Shown: positions 26,551 through 34,272 of the stretch, piece after piece
How positions within the stretch are numbered: position 1 is the first letter of the stretch
Layout of the letters: every line of letters begins with the position of its first letter
Source of the DNA: Acetatifactor muris
GTDB lineage: Bacteria > Bacillota > Clostridia > Lachnospirales > Lachnospiraceae
DNA: 64,000 bases
Assembly: GCA_023663635.1 (NCBI GenBank)
Contig: JAMPHD010000003.1
Location: 95,079-159,078, forward strand
Reading direction: 5' to 3'
Notes under the pieces: generated by a model
What the model saw: only the letters and a program-made list of their open reading frames with translations
The model's database searches: none
What the model was told of the DNA's origin: nothing
Position numbers and translations under genes: made by a program

Positions 26551-27855
26551 CTACTCCGATAACATTCTCTTTAGAATGGTATTGCACTTTTGATAAATAC
26601 GTTCCGGATCTTCCCCCACATTGTAGGCTCCGTCCTTGTAGAGGATCCGGCCGTTGATCATGGTCATCTTCACATTGGCCTTGCTGCCGCTGTAGACCAG
26701 ATTGCCAACGATATTGTGTATGGGCTGCATGTTGGGCTGATGCAGATCGATCAGCGTCAGATCCGCGTATTTACCCTTTGCCAACGTGTCCGCCCGGTTT
26801 AAGCGCATGGCCTTGGCTCCATGCACCGTTGCCATGCGCAGCACACGCTCCGCGTTCAGGCTTGCCGCATCGGACTCCCTCACCTTGCTGAGCCCTGCCG
26901 CCAGGAACATCTCCCGGAACATGTCAAGACAATTGTTGCCGGCAGGACCGTCCGTGCCGATGGCAACGGGAATCCTGCGCCGCTCAAACTCCGCGATCGG
27001 CGCGATGCCGCTGGCCAGTTTCAGATTGGCCGCGGGATTGGTGACGACATGAACCCGTCTCATCCTGAGCAGATCCATATCCTGCGGCGTCATGTGTACA
27101 CAGTGAAAACCGCCGCCCCCGTATTCAAAAAGCCCTAATGAATCCAAGAACATCGTGGGCGTCATGCCGTATCTGTCCTTGCACTCCTGCACCTCCCGCT
27201 CGGTCTCCGCCAGATGCGTGTAGACAGGGGCGTGATGCATATGCGCCAGGTCCGACACCCTGCACAGAAGCTCCTTGGAACAGGTGTATTCCGCGTGAAA
27301 TCCCAACTGATAGCTGATCAGCGAATGTCTCCGATTCCACTTCACATATTCCTCCTCCACCTGTTCCGGCGAGGAGACAAAATCGTTCAGCCCGGGAACC
27401 AACACGCAGCGCATCCCCATGTCCAGACAGGCCTCCGCCACAGCGCCCGGATTGACGTACATGTCAAAGATCGCCGTGATGCCGCTGCTCAGATACTCCA
27501 ACACGGCCAGCCTTGTAAACTCATAGATATCCTCAGCCGTCAGCTTGGCCTCCATGGGAAAAATTTTCTCATGCAGCCATCTGTCCAACGGCAGATCATC
27601 CGCATAGGATCTCAGAAAAGTCATCGCCGAGTGCGTGTGGGCATCCTTAAAACCGGGCATCAGCAGATTGCCCCCGCAGTCGATCTGAATATCCCAATTA
27701 ATTCTGGGAACCTCCGCCGGGTTCCACTCCGCCTCCAATTCCTCCTTTGTCGCCACATAGGCGATCTTCTCGTTTTTGACCCACACCTCGCCCTCAAAAG
27801 CGGGCCTGTTCTTCTCCATGGTAAGAATCACGGCATGATACAGTCGAATATTCAT
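26551..27855 (-). CDS. mtaD: 5-methylthioadenosine/S-adenosylhomocysteine deaminase family amidohydrolase
   Basis: A 434-residue metal-dependent hydrolase of the amidohydrolase superfamily. Metal ligands are in PGFKDAHTHSAMTFLRSYADDLPL (HxH), HAEYTCS, HLAETEREV and the Asp of AIGTDGPAGNNCLDM. The LPLDRWLHEKIFPMEA segment is typical of MTA/SAH deaminases, which convert adenosine-type nucleosides to inosine-type ones that a purine nucleoside phosphorylase can split. It overlaps cdd by 4 bp (ATGA) in the salvage operon. Other purine or pterin deaminases of the family remain possible. Confidence 0.85.
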   Translation of the reverse strand: MNIRLYHAVILTMEKNRPAFEGEVWVKNEKIAYVATKEELEAEWNPAEVPRINWDIQIDCGGNLLMPGFKDAHTHSAMTFLRSYADDLPLDRWLHEKIFPMEAKLTAEDIYEFTRLAVLEYLSSGITAIFDMYVNPGAVAEACLDMGMRCVLVPGLNDFVSSPEQVEEEYVKWNRRHSLISYQLGFHAEYTCSKELLCRVSDLAHMHHAPVYTHLAETEREVQECKDRYGMTPTMFLDSLGLFEYGGGGFHCVHMTPQDMDLLRMRRVHVVTNPAANLKLASGIAPIAEFERRRIPVAIGTDGPAGNNCLDMFREMFLAAGLSKVRESDAASLNAERVLRMATVHGAKAMRLNRADTLAKGKYADLTLIDLHQPNMQPIHNIVGNLVYSGSKANVKMTMINGRILYKDGAYNVGEDPERIYQKCNTILKRMLSE

Positions 27856-28271
27856 TGTATGGATTGTCCTCCAAATCCACAGGGTAGCATCTCCGAGAGA
27901 GTATACTCCCTGTAATCTTCTTTATTTTTGACCACCAAAATCTCAAAATCCGCCCCGCAAAACTCCTGCATCACCTGTCTGCAGATCCCGCAGGGATATG
28001 CGTAATCGTTAGGTTGGCAGCCCTCCATGCCCCCGGCTATGGCGATGGCCTTAAAATTGCGGACGCCCTCGCTCACCGCCTTGAAGATCGCCGTCCTCTC
28101 CGCGCAGTTGGCGGCTCCAAAGGAGGCATTCTCCACATTACAGCCCCGGTAGATCCTGCCGTCCTCCGTCAAAAGCGCCGCTCCCACCGTGTAGCGGGAA
28201 TAGGGCGCATAGGCCGTCTCTCTGGCCCTAAGGGCTTCCTCCGCCAATTGCTCCCTCTCTTTTTCGGTCAT
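27852..28271 (-). CDS. cdd: Cytidine deaminase
   Basis: A 139-residue tetrameric-type cytidine deaminase that converts cytidine and deoxycytidine to uridine forms. The zinc site is seen as NCAERTAIFKAV (catalytic Glu) and PCGICRQVMQEF; the start motif AYAPYSRYTVGAALLTEDG and NVENASFGAANCAE match the family. It overlaps punA by 4 bp and mtaD by 4 bp, so the three are tightly coupled. Confidence 0.96.
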   Translation of the reverse strand: MTEKEREQLAEEALRARETAYAPYSRYTVGAALLTEDGRIYRGCNVENASFGAANCAERTAIFKAVSEGVRNFKAIAIAGGMEGCQPNDYAYPCGICRQVMQEFCGADFEILVVKNKEDYREYTLSEMLPCGFGGQSIQ

Positions 28272-29095
28272 AAACGTTTCACAGCCTCCGTCACCAACTT
28301 GGCAAATCGCGGCGCCGCCAGATCCGCGGCCTCCTGTACCTCTTTATGGTTTAAGGGCGTCTCCGACATGCCGGCCGCAAGATTACTGATGCAGGAGATC
28401 CCACAGACCTTCATGCCGCAGTGATTGGCGGCGATGGCCTCCACCGCGGTGCTCATTCCCACCGCGTCACAGCCCAGTGTCCGCAACATCCGCACCTCCG
28501 CCGGCGTCTCATAGGACGGTCCCGTCATTTGGGCATACACGCCCTCCTGCAGATAAATGCCGTTGTCCGCCGCCGTTTTTCTGATGATCTGCTGCAATTC
28601 CCTGTTGTATACCGCACTCATATCCGGGAATCTCGTCCCCAATTCCGGTATATTGGCGCCGATCAGCGGATTGGGCGCAAAGGCCGCTATGTGATCCCGG
28701 ATCAGCATCAGATCCCCCGCGTGGAAAGAAGTGTTCACCCCTCCCGCCGCATTGGTGAGAAACAAAATCTCCGCTCCCAACATTTTCATCAGGCGACAGG
28801 GCAGCACCACGTCAGAGATCGGATAGCCCTCATAGTAATGCACTCTGCCCTTCATGCAGACCACGGGCACATCCTCAATATAGCCAAAAATAAATTTCCC
28901 CGCGTGTCCGGGGACCGTGGACACCGGAAACCCTTCGATCTCCCCGTAGGGAATCTCCTGCTCCACTCGGATCCGGGCCGCGTAATCTCCCAGGCCGGAG
29001 CCCAACACAATGGCTGTCCTCGGCACAAAATCCGTCTTCGCCCGCACGGCGCTCACACAGCGCGTCAGTTTCTCATAAACAGCATTCTCACCCAT
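28268..29095 (-). CDS. punA: Purine nucleoside phosphorylase
   Basis: A 275-residue trimeric PNP that splits inosine and guanosine with phosphate. Motifs: IVLGSGLGDYA (phosphate site), VPGHAGKF, GRVHYYEGY, LTNAAGGVN, GPSYETPAEVRMLRTLGCDAVGMSTAVEAIAA (base and ribose site, with the Glu before the M-S-T segment) and an Asn near CISNLAAG. It is the first gene of the salvage operon, with its own promoter and a GGGAGGG ribosome-binding site. Confidence 0.97.
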   Translation of the reverse strand: MGENAVYEKLTRCVSAVRAKTDFVPRTAIVLGSGLGDYAARIRVEQEIPYGEIEGFPVSTVPGHAGKFIFGYIEDVPVVCMKGRVHYYEGYPISDVVLPCRLMKMLGAEILFLTNAAGGVNTSFHAGDLMLIRDHIAAFAPNPLIGANIPELGTRFPDMSAVYNRELQQIIRKTAADNGIYLQEGVYAQMTGPSYETPAEVRMLRTLGCDAVGMSTAVEAIAANHCGMKVCGISCISNLAAGMSETPLNHKEVQEAADLAAPRFAKLVTEAVKRL

Positions 29096-29118
29096 ATCCG
29101 GCCCTCCCTATTGTTCCC

Positions 29119-29147
29119 ATTATACAGAATTTGTATATAAAAAGCAA
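29119..29147 (-). promoter_or_regulatory. Sigma-A promoter of the nucleoside salvage operon
   Basis: Minus-strand TTGCTT (29142-29147), a 17-bp spacer and a perfect TATAAT (29119-29124), 24 bp before the punA start. The 5' leader is therefore short, which leaves no room for a riboswitch. Confidence 0.8.
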
Positions 29148-29237
29148 TTCTTACCGCAATTTTCATGCCGGATTTTGACATTGCCATATTCCGCTTTATT
29201 CTCGGAAAGCAATTCAGACCCTGACTGTCGCAAGCAA

Positions 29238-29262
29238 AAGGAGCCGTCCCGGACAGCTCCTT
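29238..29262 (-). terminator. Terminator downstream of spoIVA
   Basis: An inverted repeat with arms AAGGAGC and GCTCCTT continued by GTCC/GGAC, with one wobble pair, followed by TTTTGCTT on the minus strand. It begins 17 bp after the spoIVA stop codon. Confidence 0.75.
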
Positions 29263-29279
29263 AAACCAATTCTCATATA

Positions 29280-30764
29280 TCAGATGATGATGCAGACCAT
29301 GCCGCCGTTGGAGTCATTTACGATTTTTTGCATCGTATCCTGCAATTTTATCTGGCTGTCGTCCCCAATAGAGGAAACTTTGGCGGTTATTCCGTCATTT
29401 ACAAGCTGTTCAATGGTTTTGCCAAAGATATTGGTGTCCCAGATGCTCTCCTCCATATCCGCCTGATTGATGTAGCGGACCAGATCCTCCGCCTGCTGTT
29501 CGCTGCCCACAATGGGCGCGATCTCCGTCTCGATATTGGCGCGGATCATGTGGATGGAAGGACTGACCGCCTTGATCTTGACGCCGAATTTATTGCCGTG
29601 GCGGATGAGTTCCGGTTTCTCCAGACGGATCTCCTCCTTCTCGGGCGTCACCACACCATAGCCCTTGCCCCGCACCATGCTCACGGCGTTCAGCACCTTG
29701 GCGTACTCCTTCTGCATGGCGGCAAATTCCCTCAACTTGCCGATGAGCTGATACTCATCCCGTATGGGTTCTCCGATCATCTCGGAGAGCATCTCGTAAT
29801 AATAGGCTTCGTCCACATCCAACTGAATGCGGATGACACCGTCGTCCAGACGCACCCCGTCCGGCTTGCAGCGCTTGATATACTCGCTCTCCATCTGCAC
29901 GGGCCGCTCCAACACATCCCGGATCCGGTCGTAATCCTTCATGAGTCCCCGCACCAACTCCGTGATCTCCTGTTTCATGCGGTTATCCCCGGGCAGCATC
30001 TCCACCCATTTGGGCATATAAAACTCCATGGCGGATATGGGAAATTCATACAGCACATGCTCCAAAATTCCGTGTATATCCTCTTTCTTTAACTGCTCGC
30101 AGTTGACGGGCAGCACGGAGACATTGTATTTGTCCTCCAATTCCTCCGCCAGTTTCTTAGTCTCATCGGAATAGGGTTTCTGACTGTTCAACAGCACCAG
30201 GAAAGGTTTATGTATATGTTGCAGGGCGCGGATGGTCTTCTCCTCGGCCTCGATATAACTGCTCCTTGGAAGTTCCGAGAAACTGCCGTCCGTGGTCACC
30301 ACGATGCCGATGGTGGAATGGTCGTTCATCACCTTATCCGTGCCGATCTCCGCCGCCTGCGTGAACGGGATCTCCTCCTCAAACCACGGCGTCTTGACCA
30401 TGCGCTCCCGATCCTCCTCCAAATGCCCCGCCGCGCCGTCCACCATATAGCCCACACAGTCTATCAGGCGCACGCGAAACTCCACATCGCCGTTTAAGCG
30501 GATCTGCGCCGCCTCATTGGGAATAAATTTCGGCTCCGTGGTGGTGATGGTCTTACCTCCCGCGCTCTGCGGCAGTTCATCCATGGCTCTGGCCATCGCG
30601 TGCTCATCCTCCATATTGGGCAGCACCATCTCATCCATGAAACGTTTGATAAAGGTGGATTTTCCTGTACGCACGGGGCCCAACACGCCGATATATATCT
30701 CTCCTCCCGTCCGCCTCTGTATGTCAGAATACAAATCGTATGTATGATTCGATGCATATTCCAT
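29280..30764 (-). CDS. spoIVA: Stage IV sporulation protein A
   Basis: A 494-residue ATPase that polymerises on the outer forespore surface as the base of the spore coat. The P-loop GPVRTGKST is near residue 30, followed by FIKRFMDEMVLPNM, the sensor-like TTTEPKFIPNEAA and RLIDCVGYMVDGAAGH. A nucleotide-binding NSQKPYSDET motif and the C-terminal ending MVCIII match the family, whose last residues anchor it to SpoVM-decorated membrane. Transcribed 58 bp after tyrS; a mother-cell-type promoter candidate and a hairpin covering its Shine-Dalgarno lie in that gap. Confidence 0.97.
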   Translation of the reverse strand: MEYASNHTYDLYSDIQRRTGGEIYIGVLGPVRTGKSTFIKRFMDEMVLPNMEDEHAMARAMDELPQSAGGKTITTTEPKFIPNEAAQIRLNGDVEFRVRLIDCVGYMVDGAAGHLEEDRERMVKTPWFEEEIPFTQAAEIGTDKVMNDHSTIGIVVTTDGSFSELPRSSYIEAEEKTIRALQHIHKPFLVLLNSQKPYSDETKKLAEELEDKYNVSVLPVNCEQLKKEDIHGILEHVLYEFPISAMEFYMPKWVEMLPGDNRMKQEITELVRGLMKDYDRIRDVLERPVQMESEYIKRCKPDGVRLDDGVIRIQLDVDEAYYYEMLSEMIGEPIRDEYQLIGKLREFAAMQKEYAKVLNAVSMVRGKGYGVVTPEKEEIRLEKPELIRHGNKFGVKIKAVSPSIHMIRANIETEIAPIVGSEQQAEDLVRYINQADMEESIWDTNIFGKTIEQLVNDGITAKVSSIGDDSQIKLQDTMQKIVNDSNGGMVCIII

Positions 30765-30771
30765 AACAAAA

Positions 30772-30821
30772 CCTCCTGTCGATACTGTTATATGTATACG
30801 CAGGAGGCCTTGAAAGAATGC
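30772..30821 (-). promoter_or_regulatory. Putative sigma-E promoter and anti-Shine-Dalgarno hairpin before spoIVA
   Basis: The spoIVA Shine-Dalgarno CAGGAGG (plus-strand 30772-30778, 7 nt before the ATG) has a perfect 7-nt complement CCTCCTG upstream (30801-30807), with a 22-nt loop. Between the arms lies TATACATAT (30790-30798), resembling a sigma-E -10, and GCATTCTT (30814-30821) 15 bp before it resembles a -35. A transcript begun here would start inside the loop and lack the upstream arm, so its ribosome-binding site would be free. The promoter match is only moderate. Confidence 0.5.
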
Positions 30822-32045
30822 TTATTGCATCACGATTCTCTTGAAATTCTTCTTGCCGCGTTTCACCACAATGCCCTCTCCGGCAAACTTCTCCGGCGCG
30901 TAACAGGTCTTGACATCCGTCACCTTCTCACCGTCCACGGTGACGCCTCCCTGCTCCACGGCGCGCCTTGCCTCGGAGCGGGACGCGGTGAGTCCGGATG
31001 CGGAAAGCACGCCCAAAATATCTATTTTGCCGTCCAAAAAATCAGATTCCGAGAGTGCAAATGTGGGCATTTGAGCCGCATTTCCGCCCGTAAACAGCGC
31101 TCTTGCGCTCTCCTGCGCCCTCTCGGCCTCCTCCTCTCCATGAATCATCTTGGTGAGCTCATAGGCCAGGATCTCCTTGGCCCGGTTCAACTGACTCCCC
31201 TCCCAGCGGTCCATCTCGTCGATCTGCTCCAAGGGCAGGAAAGTCAGCATGCGCAGACATTTGAGCACATCCGCGTCTCCCACGTTTCTCCAATACTGGT
31301 AAAACTCAAAGGGCGAGGTCTTGTCGGGATCCAGCCAGACGGCCCCCTTCTGCGTCTTGCCCATCTTCTTGCCCTCGGAGTTTAACAGCAATGTGATGGT
31401 CATGGCATAAGCGTCCTTTCCAAGCTTTCTGCGGATCAGTTCCGTGCCGCCCAACATATTGCTCCACTGATCGTCCCCGCCGAACTGCATATTGCAGCCG
31501 TATCTCTCATACAGGCACAGGAAATCATAACTCTGCATGATCATGTAATTGAACTCCAGAAAGCTCAATCCCTTCTCCATGCGCTGCTTATAGCACTCGG
31601 CGGTGAGCATGCGGTTCACGGAAAAATGCGCGCCGATGTCGCGGATGAACTCAATATAGTTCAAGTCCCGCAGCCAATCGGCATTGTTCACCATCATGGC
31701 CTTTCCCTCGCCGAACTCGATGAATTTGCTCATCTGTTTCTTAAAGCATTCACAGTTGTGGTCGATGGTCTGAGTGGTCATCATATTCCGCATGTCCGTG
31801 CGCCCGGAAGGATCACCGATCATGGCCGTGCCTCCCCCGATCAGCGCGATGGGTTTGTTACCCGCCATCTGCAGTCTCTTCATCAGGCAGAGCGCCATGA
31901 AATGTCCCACATGAAGACTGTCCGCCGTGGGATCAAATCCGATATAGAACACTGCCTTTCCGTTGTTGATCAGTTCCTTGATCTCCTCCTCATCCGTGAG
32001 CTGCGCGAGGAGTCCTCTCGCCTTTAACTCGTCAAATACCGTCAT
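30822..32045 (-). CDS. tyrS: Tyrosyl-tRNA synthetase
   Basis: A 407-residue class I synthetase. The nucleotide-binding motif is [17 protein letters not shown] (HVGH form of HIGH), with [12 protein letters not shown] before it; the second motif is [13 protein letters not shown] (KMSKS variant, KMGKT). The tyrosine pocket contains YMIMQSYDF and GGDDQWSNM. An S4 RNA-binding domain closes the protein (residues about 345-400, [21 protein letters not shown]). Expression is controlled by the upstream T-box. Confidence 0.97.
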   Translation of the reverse strand: MTVFDELKARGLLAQLTDEEEIKELINNGKAVFYIGFDPTADSLHVGHFMALCLMKRLQMAGNKPIALIGGGTAMIGDPSGRTDMRNMMTTQTIDHNCECFKKQMSKFIEFGEGKAMMVNNADWLRDLNYIEFIRDIGAHFSVNRMLTAECYKQRMEKGLSFLEFNYMIMQSYDFLCLYERYGCNMQFGGDDQWSNMLGGTELIRRKLGKDAYAMTITLLLNSEGKKMGKTQKGAVWLDPDKTSPFEFYQYWRNVGDADVLKCLRMLTFLPLEQIDEMDRWEGSQLNRAKEILAYELTKMIHGEEEAERAQESARALFTGGNAAQMPTFALSESDFLDGKIDILGVLSASGLTASRSEARRAVEQGGVTVDGEKVTDVKTCYAPEKFAGEGIVVKRGKKNFKRIVMQ

Positions 32046-32064
32046 CTCTTTTCTCCTTTCATCA

Positions 32065-32390
32065 TAAAAAGACCCGTCCTCATAAAAGGACGGGCCTGCG
32101 CTCGTGTTACCACCTTAATTCCCCCGGGACTCGCGCCCCGCGGCTCCGCGAGTATCCTGCAATGCCAAAGCGATCGGGTCAAAATGAGCTCATGTTCCAA
32201 ACTTCCCGCTTTCGCATTTATGAATACTTTGGCAGATATCGGTGCCTTCCGGCAGAACCTACTCTTCGCATTTCGGCCCTGCTGCTCAGGGATGTATTTC
32301 CCAATGTCCTTCTTGCGCCTCTCACCAACCGGCAACTCTCTGTCAGCCTGTAGACAAAGGTACTCCTTCCCGTCATCGCGTTTACTTATT
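32065..32390 (-). promoter_or_regulatory. Tyrosine T-box leader of tyrS
   Basis: On the minus strand the leader contains the T-box core AAGGTGGTAACACG (plus-strand 32103-32116), immediately followed by a terminator (stem 32073-32080 with 32087-32094 and a T run). In stem I a 5' AGTA segment is matched by GAAATACA, giving the tyrosine specifier codon TAC at 32296-32294. Uncharged tRNA-Tyr would pair with the specifier and with the T-box bulge (UGG-type) to form the antiterminator and turn on tyrS. Confidence 0.92.
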
Positions 32391-32402
32391 TTATGATTTT
32401 TT

Positions 32403-32431
32403 ATTATACAAAAGGGGGCATGGATTGTCAA
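32403..32431 (-). promoter_or_regulatory. Consensus sigma-A promoter of the tyrS leader
   Basis: Minus-strand TTGACA (32426-32431), a 17-bp spacer and TATAAT (32403-32408): a perfect vegetative promoter. Its -35 overlaps the last bases of the decayed AlbA_2-type gene. Transcription should start near 32396, about 350 nt before tyrS. Confidence 0.9.
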
Positions 32432-33060
32432 CCTTTCTTGTCTTTAACCGCAATATATTTTTGGTTTCTGCTGTTGGGTTTATCAGGGATTGACATTATC
32501 AACTTTCCCTTTTTCAATAAGGAATCCACTTCCGGCTTTATGCTCTTTATCGTTTTATATCCCATAAGAGCTGCGATCTCCTGCTTGCTCTTTTCTTCTT
32601 TACATATACTGAGAATTTGTCTTTCTTTATCTGTCAAATTTTCATCTTGGGTATTATCTTGGGTATTCTTGTCATATGAACTCCGAAATATAACCGTAAT
32701 ATCTTCTCTTTTCACCCTATATTCCGGAATTTCATTTCCTGCCAGAATGCAGCTGTCTTTTATCTTTTGAATGCCGCGTCCCCATGCCTCAACAAATCCC
32801 GCGCGGAAGAAAGTGTTGGCTATCAACGGATTATAAGGTCTGGATTTATGGGATTCCATCAGATCATCAACCGTCCAATCATCAGGAAATACGCAGTCAT
32901 TCGCAATCATGATCCGGTTATCATAAACCCGAATCTGAATCGGTACCAAAGTCGCATAATTTTTATGCGATATTGCATTTAAGACAGCTTCCCTTAACGC
33001 TTATTTCGGATAAGGATATTTTACACCCTTTTCGGGAAAATGTTCCTATATCAACTACTT
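32428..33060 (-). pseudogene. Decayed AlbA_2/HATPase_c_4-type putative DNA-binding regulator (C-terminal remnant)
   Basis: The readable part, up to 33000, encodes ALREAVLNAISHKNY, RPYNPLIANTFFRAGFVEAWGRGI and a winged-helix end, as in the C-terminal half of AlbA_2-type proteins (often called RecG-like). An in-frame TAA at 33003-33001 sits where homologues usually have Glu (PYPK-stop-ALREA), and upstream residues (LPTYKVVDIGTF, then PEKGVKYPYPK) are in different frames, so a frameshift near 33030-33036 is also likely. The N-terminal domain is absent. A start at 32949 would give a 173-residue piece, probably not functional. AT-rich. Confidence 0.75.
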
Positions 33061-33085
33061 TATAAGTCGGAAGTTGTAAATATAA

Positions 33086-33592
33086 TTACTCTTGATTATA
33101 CTTAAAATATCCCAAAAAGTGTAAACAAATATTTTCATGTTCTATCATATGGATATTACCTTCATATTTAAAATCATACAAAACTACTGCGGTATTGCAC
33201 TTCATTTGAAGACAATTCATTTTTTTCACTTCCTCCATAAAAGAATCACTATATGAAAAACCATCAAGTAGTATTTCCAAATTTCCGGTGTCATAGTCCA
33301 AAACATTCGTTTCCCGAAAATCTTCATCAAATACCAATCCAAAATCATATTCAAATTGATTATAATATTCATAATTAAAATATTCTTTTAATTCTTCTTC
33401 GCAATCTCTGGATTGATTTGTGAAAATGAATACTTTTTTCCACACTTCACTCTGCTCCACTTTCTCAACATCACCTTCAAAATCAGTTTCAAGATATACC
33501 GTAGACATATATTCATCAATCATATTATAATCCTTACACTTGCCTACCCAAAGCGATACATAACCTTCTTTTTCCTTATAGTCGTAAATCAT
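33086..33592 (-). CDS. Immunity protein 22 (Imm22) family protein, orphan
   Basis: A 168-residue acidic, aromatic-rich protein starting MIYDYKEKEGYVSLWVGKCKDY; the EGYVSLWVGK opening and the YDFGLVFDEDF segment fit the Imm22 family, which protects against polymorphic toxins. No toxin gene is adjacent, so it would act against a toxin from elsewhere or be a leftover. The GC content is far below that of the flanking genes, a sign of transfer. A promoter-like TTGTGT (33654-33659), 17 bp and TATAAT (33631-33636) stands about 40 bp upstream. Confidence 0.75.
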   Translation of the reverse strand: MIYDYKEKEGYVSLWVGKCKDYNMIDEYMSTVYLETDFEGDVEKVEQSEVWKKVFIFTNQSRDCEEELKEYFNYEYYNQFEYDFGLVFDEDFRETNVLDYDTGNLEILLDGFSYSDSFMEEVKKMNCLQMKCNTAVVLYDFKYEGNIHMIEHENICLHFLGYFKYNQE

Positions 33593-33630
33593 AAAATGTT
33601 TCTCCTTTCAAATCCCGATTTGTAAATACA

Positions 33631-33659
33631 ATTATAACTTGCTTTTAACAGATACACAA
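33631..33659 (-). promoter_or_regulatory. Promoter of the orphan Imm22 gene
   Basis: Minus-strand TTGTGT (33654-33659), 17-bp spacer and perfect TATAAT (33631-33636). It also has a GAAAGGAG ribosome-binding site downstream, before the ATG at 33592, so the gene looks expressible. Confidence 0.6.
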
Positions 33660-33678
33660 TTCCGAAAGGGGAGAGATT

Positions 33679-34272
33679 CTATCTGACCAACTCATAAATA
33701 TCACTGCCTGTGCGTTTCTCAAATTCCTCTCTGAGAGCAAGATTTTGATTCCACATCTCCTCCGGGTAACTTCCGTATCGCTCCTTCACGTCCCGCATAC
33801 GTTCCTCCATTTGCACCGGTCCGTCAGCCGTACCAATGGCGTCACAGAGTTGGATCAGTCGGTCATAATCGTCAAATTCCAACTGCTCCAAAGATCTGCG
33901 CAACTCGCTTTCCTCCTCCGGCAATATATCAAATTTACCAATATATCCATCTAAAGTATGGCCTACAAAAGAATGCGTAAGACAGACTTTGGCCGCCTCC
34001 GGATACCCTAATCGCTCCATATACTTCCACCCGTCATAAACATGCCCCAGATGTCTCGTGCCAAATTTTCTTCCAATATCATGTAACAACCCCAACACAT
34101 AGGCCTTGTCAGGATTCAAATCTCCACACGCCGCCGCGATCCGCCGGGCACATTTCGCCACGCACCGGCTGTGCGCGCCCCATGATCCGGGATTGCATTC
34201 TTCCGCCTCCCTCAAGATCTTCTCTGCCTCCTTAGACGAAGGGTAGAGTCTCTCATCATTCCCTGTCTGCAT
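33679..34272 (-). CDS. HD-domain protein (putative metal-dependent phosphohydrolase)
   Basis: A 197-residue HD-domain protein. The pattern is HSRCVAKCARRIA (first His), then VLGLLHDIGRKFG with the HD pair near residue 65, LGHVYDGWKYM and a later Asp in IQLCDAIGTADG. These provide the metal ligands of the superfamily; substrates range from nucleotides to cyclic dinucleotides and cannot be named here. It overlaps the upstream membrane-protein gene by 17 bp, so the two are probably co-transcribed. The functional link between them is unclear. Confidence 0.85.
   Translation of the reverse strand: MQTGNDERLYPSSKEAEKILREAEECNPGSWGAHSRCVAKCARRIAAACGDLNPDKAYVLGLLHDIGRKFGTRHLGHVYDGWKYMERLGYPEAAKVCLTHSFVGHTLDGYIGKFDILPEEESELRRSLEQLEFDDYDRLIQLCDAIGTADGPVQMEERMRDVKERYGSYPEEMWNQNLALREEFEKRTGSDIYELVR

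Noticed and set aside
29096..29279. Purine riboswitch before punA or the NCS2 permease
   Set aside because: The punA promoter lies 24 bp before the start codon, leaving no leader, and the 90-bp gap before the permease lacks the conserved purine-aptamer loops.
32060..32180. Inverted repeats as an insertion-sequence end
   Set aside because: They are explained by the T-box antiterminator/terminator structures of the tyrS leader.
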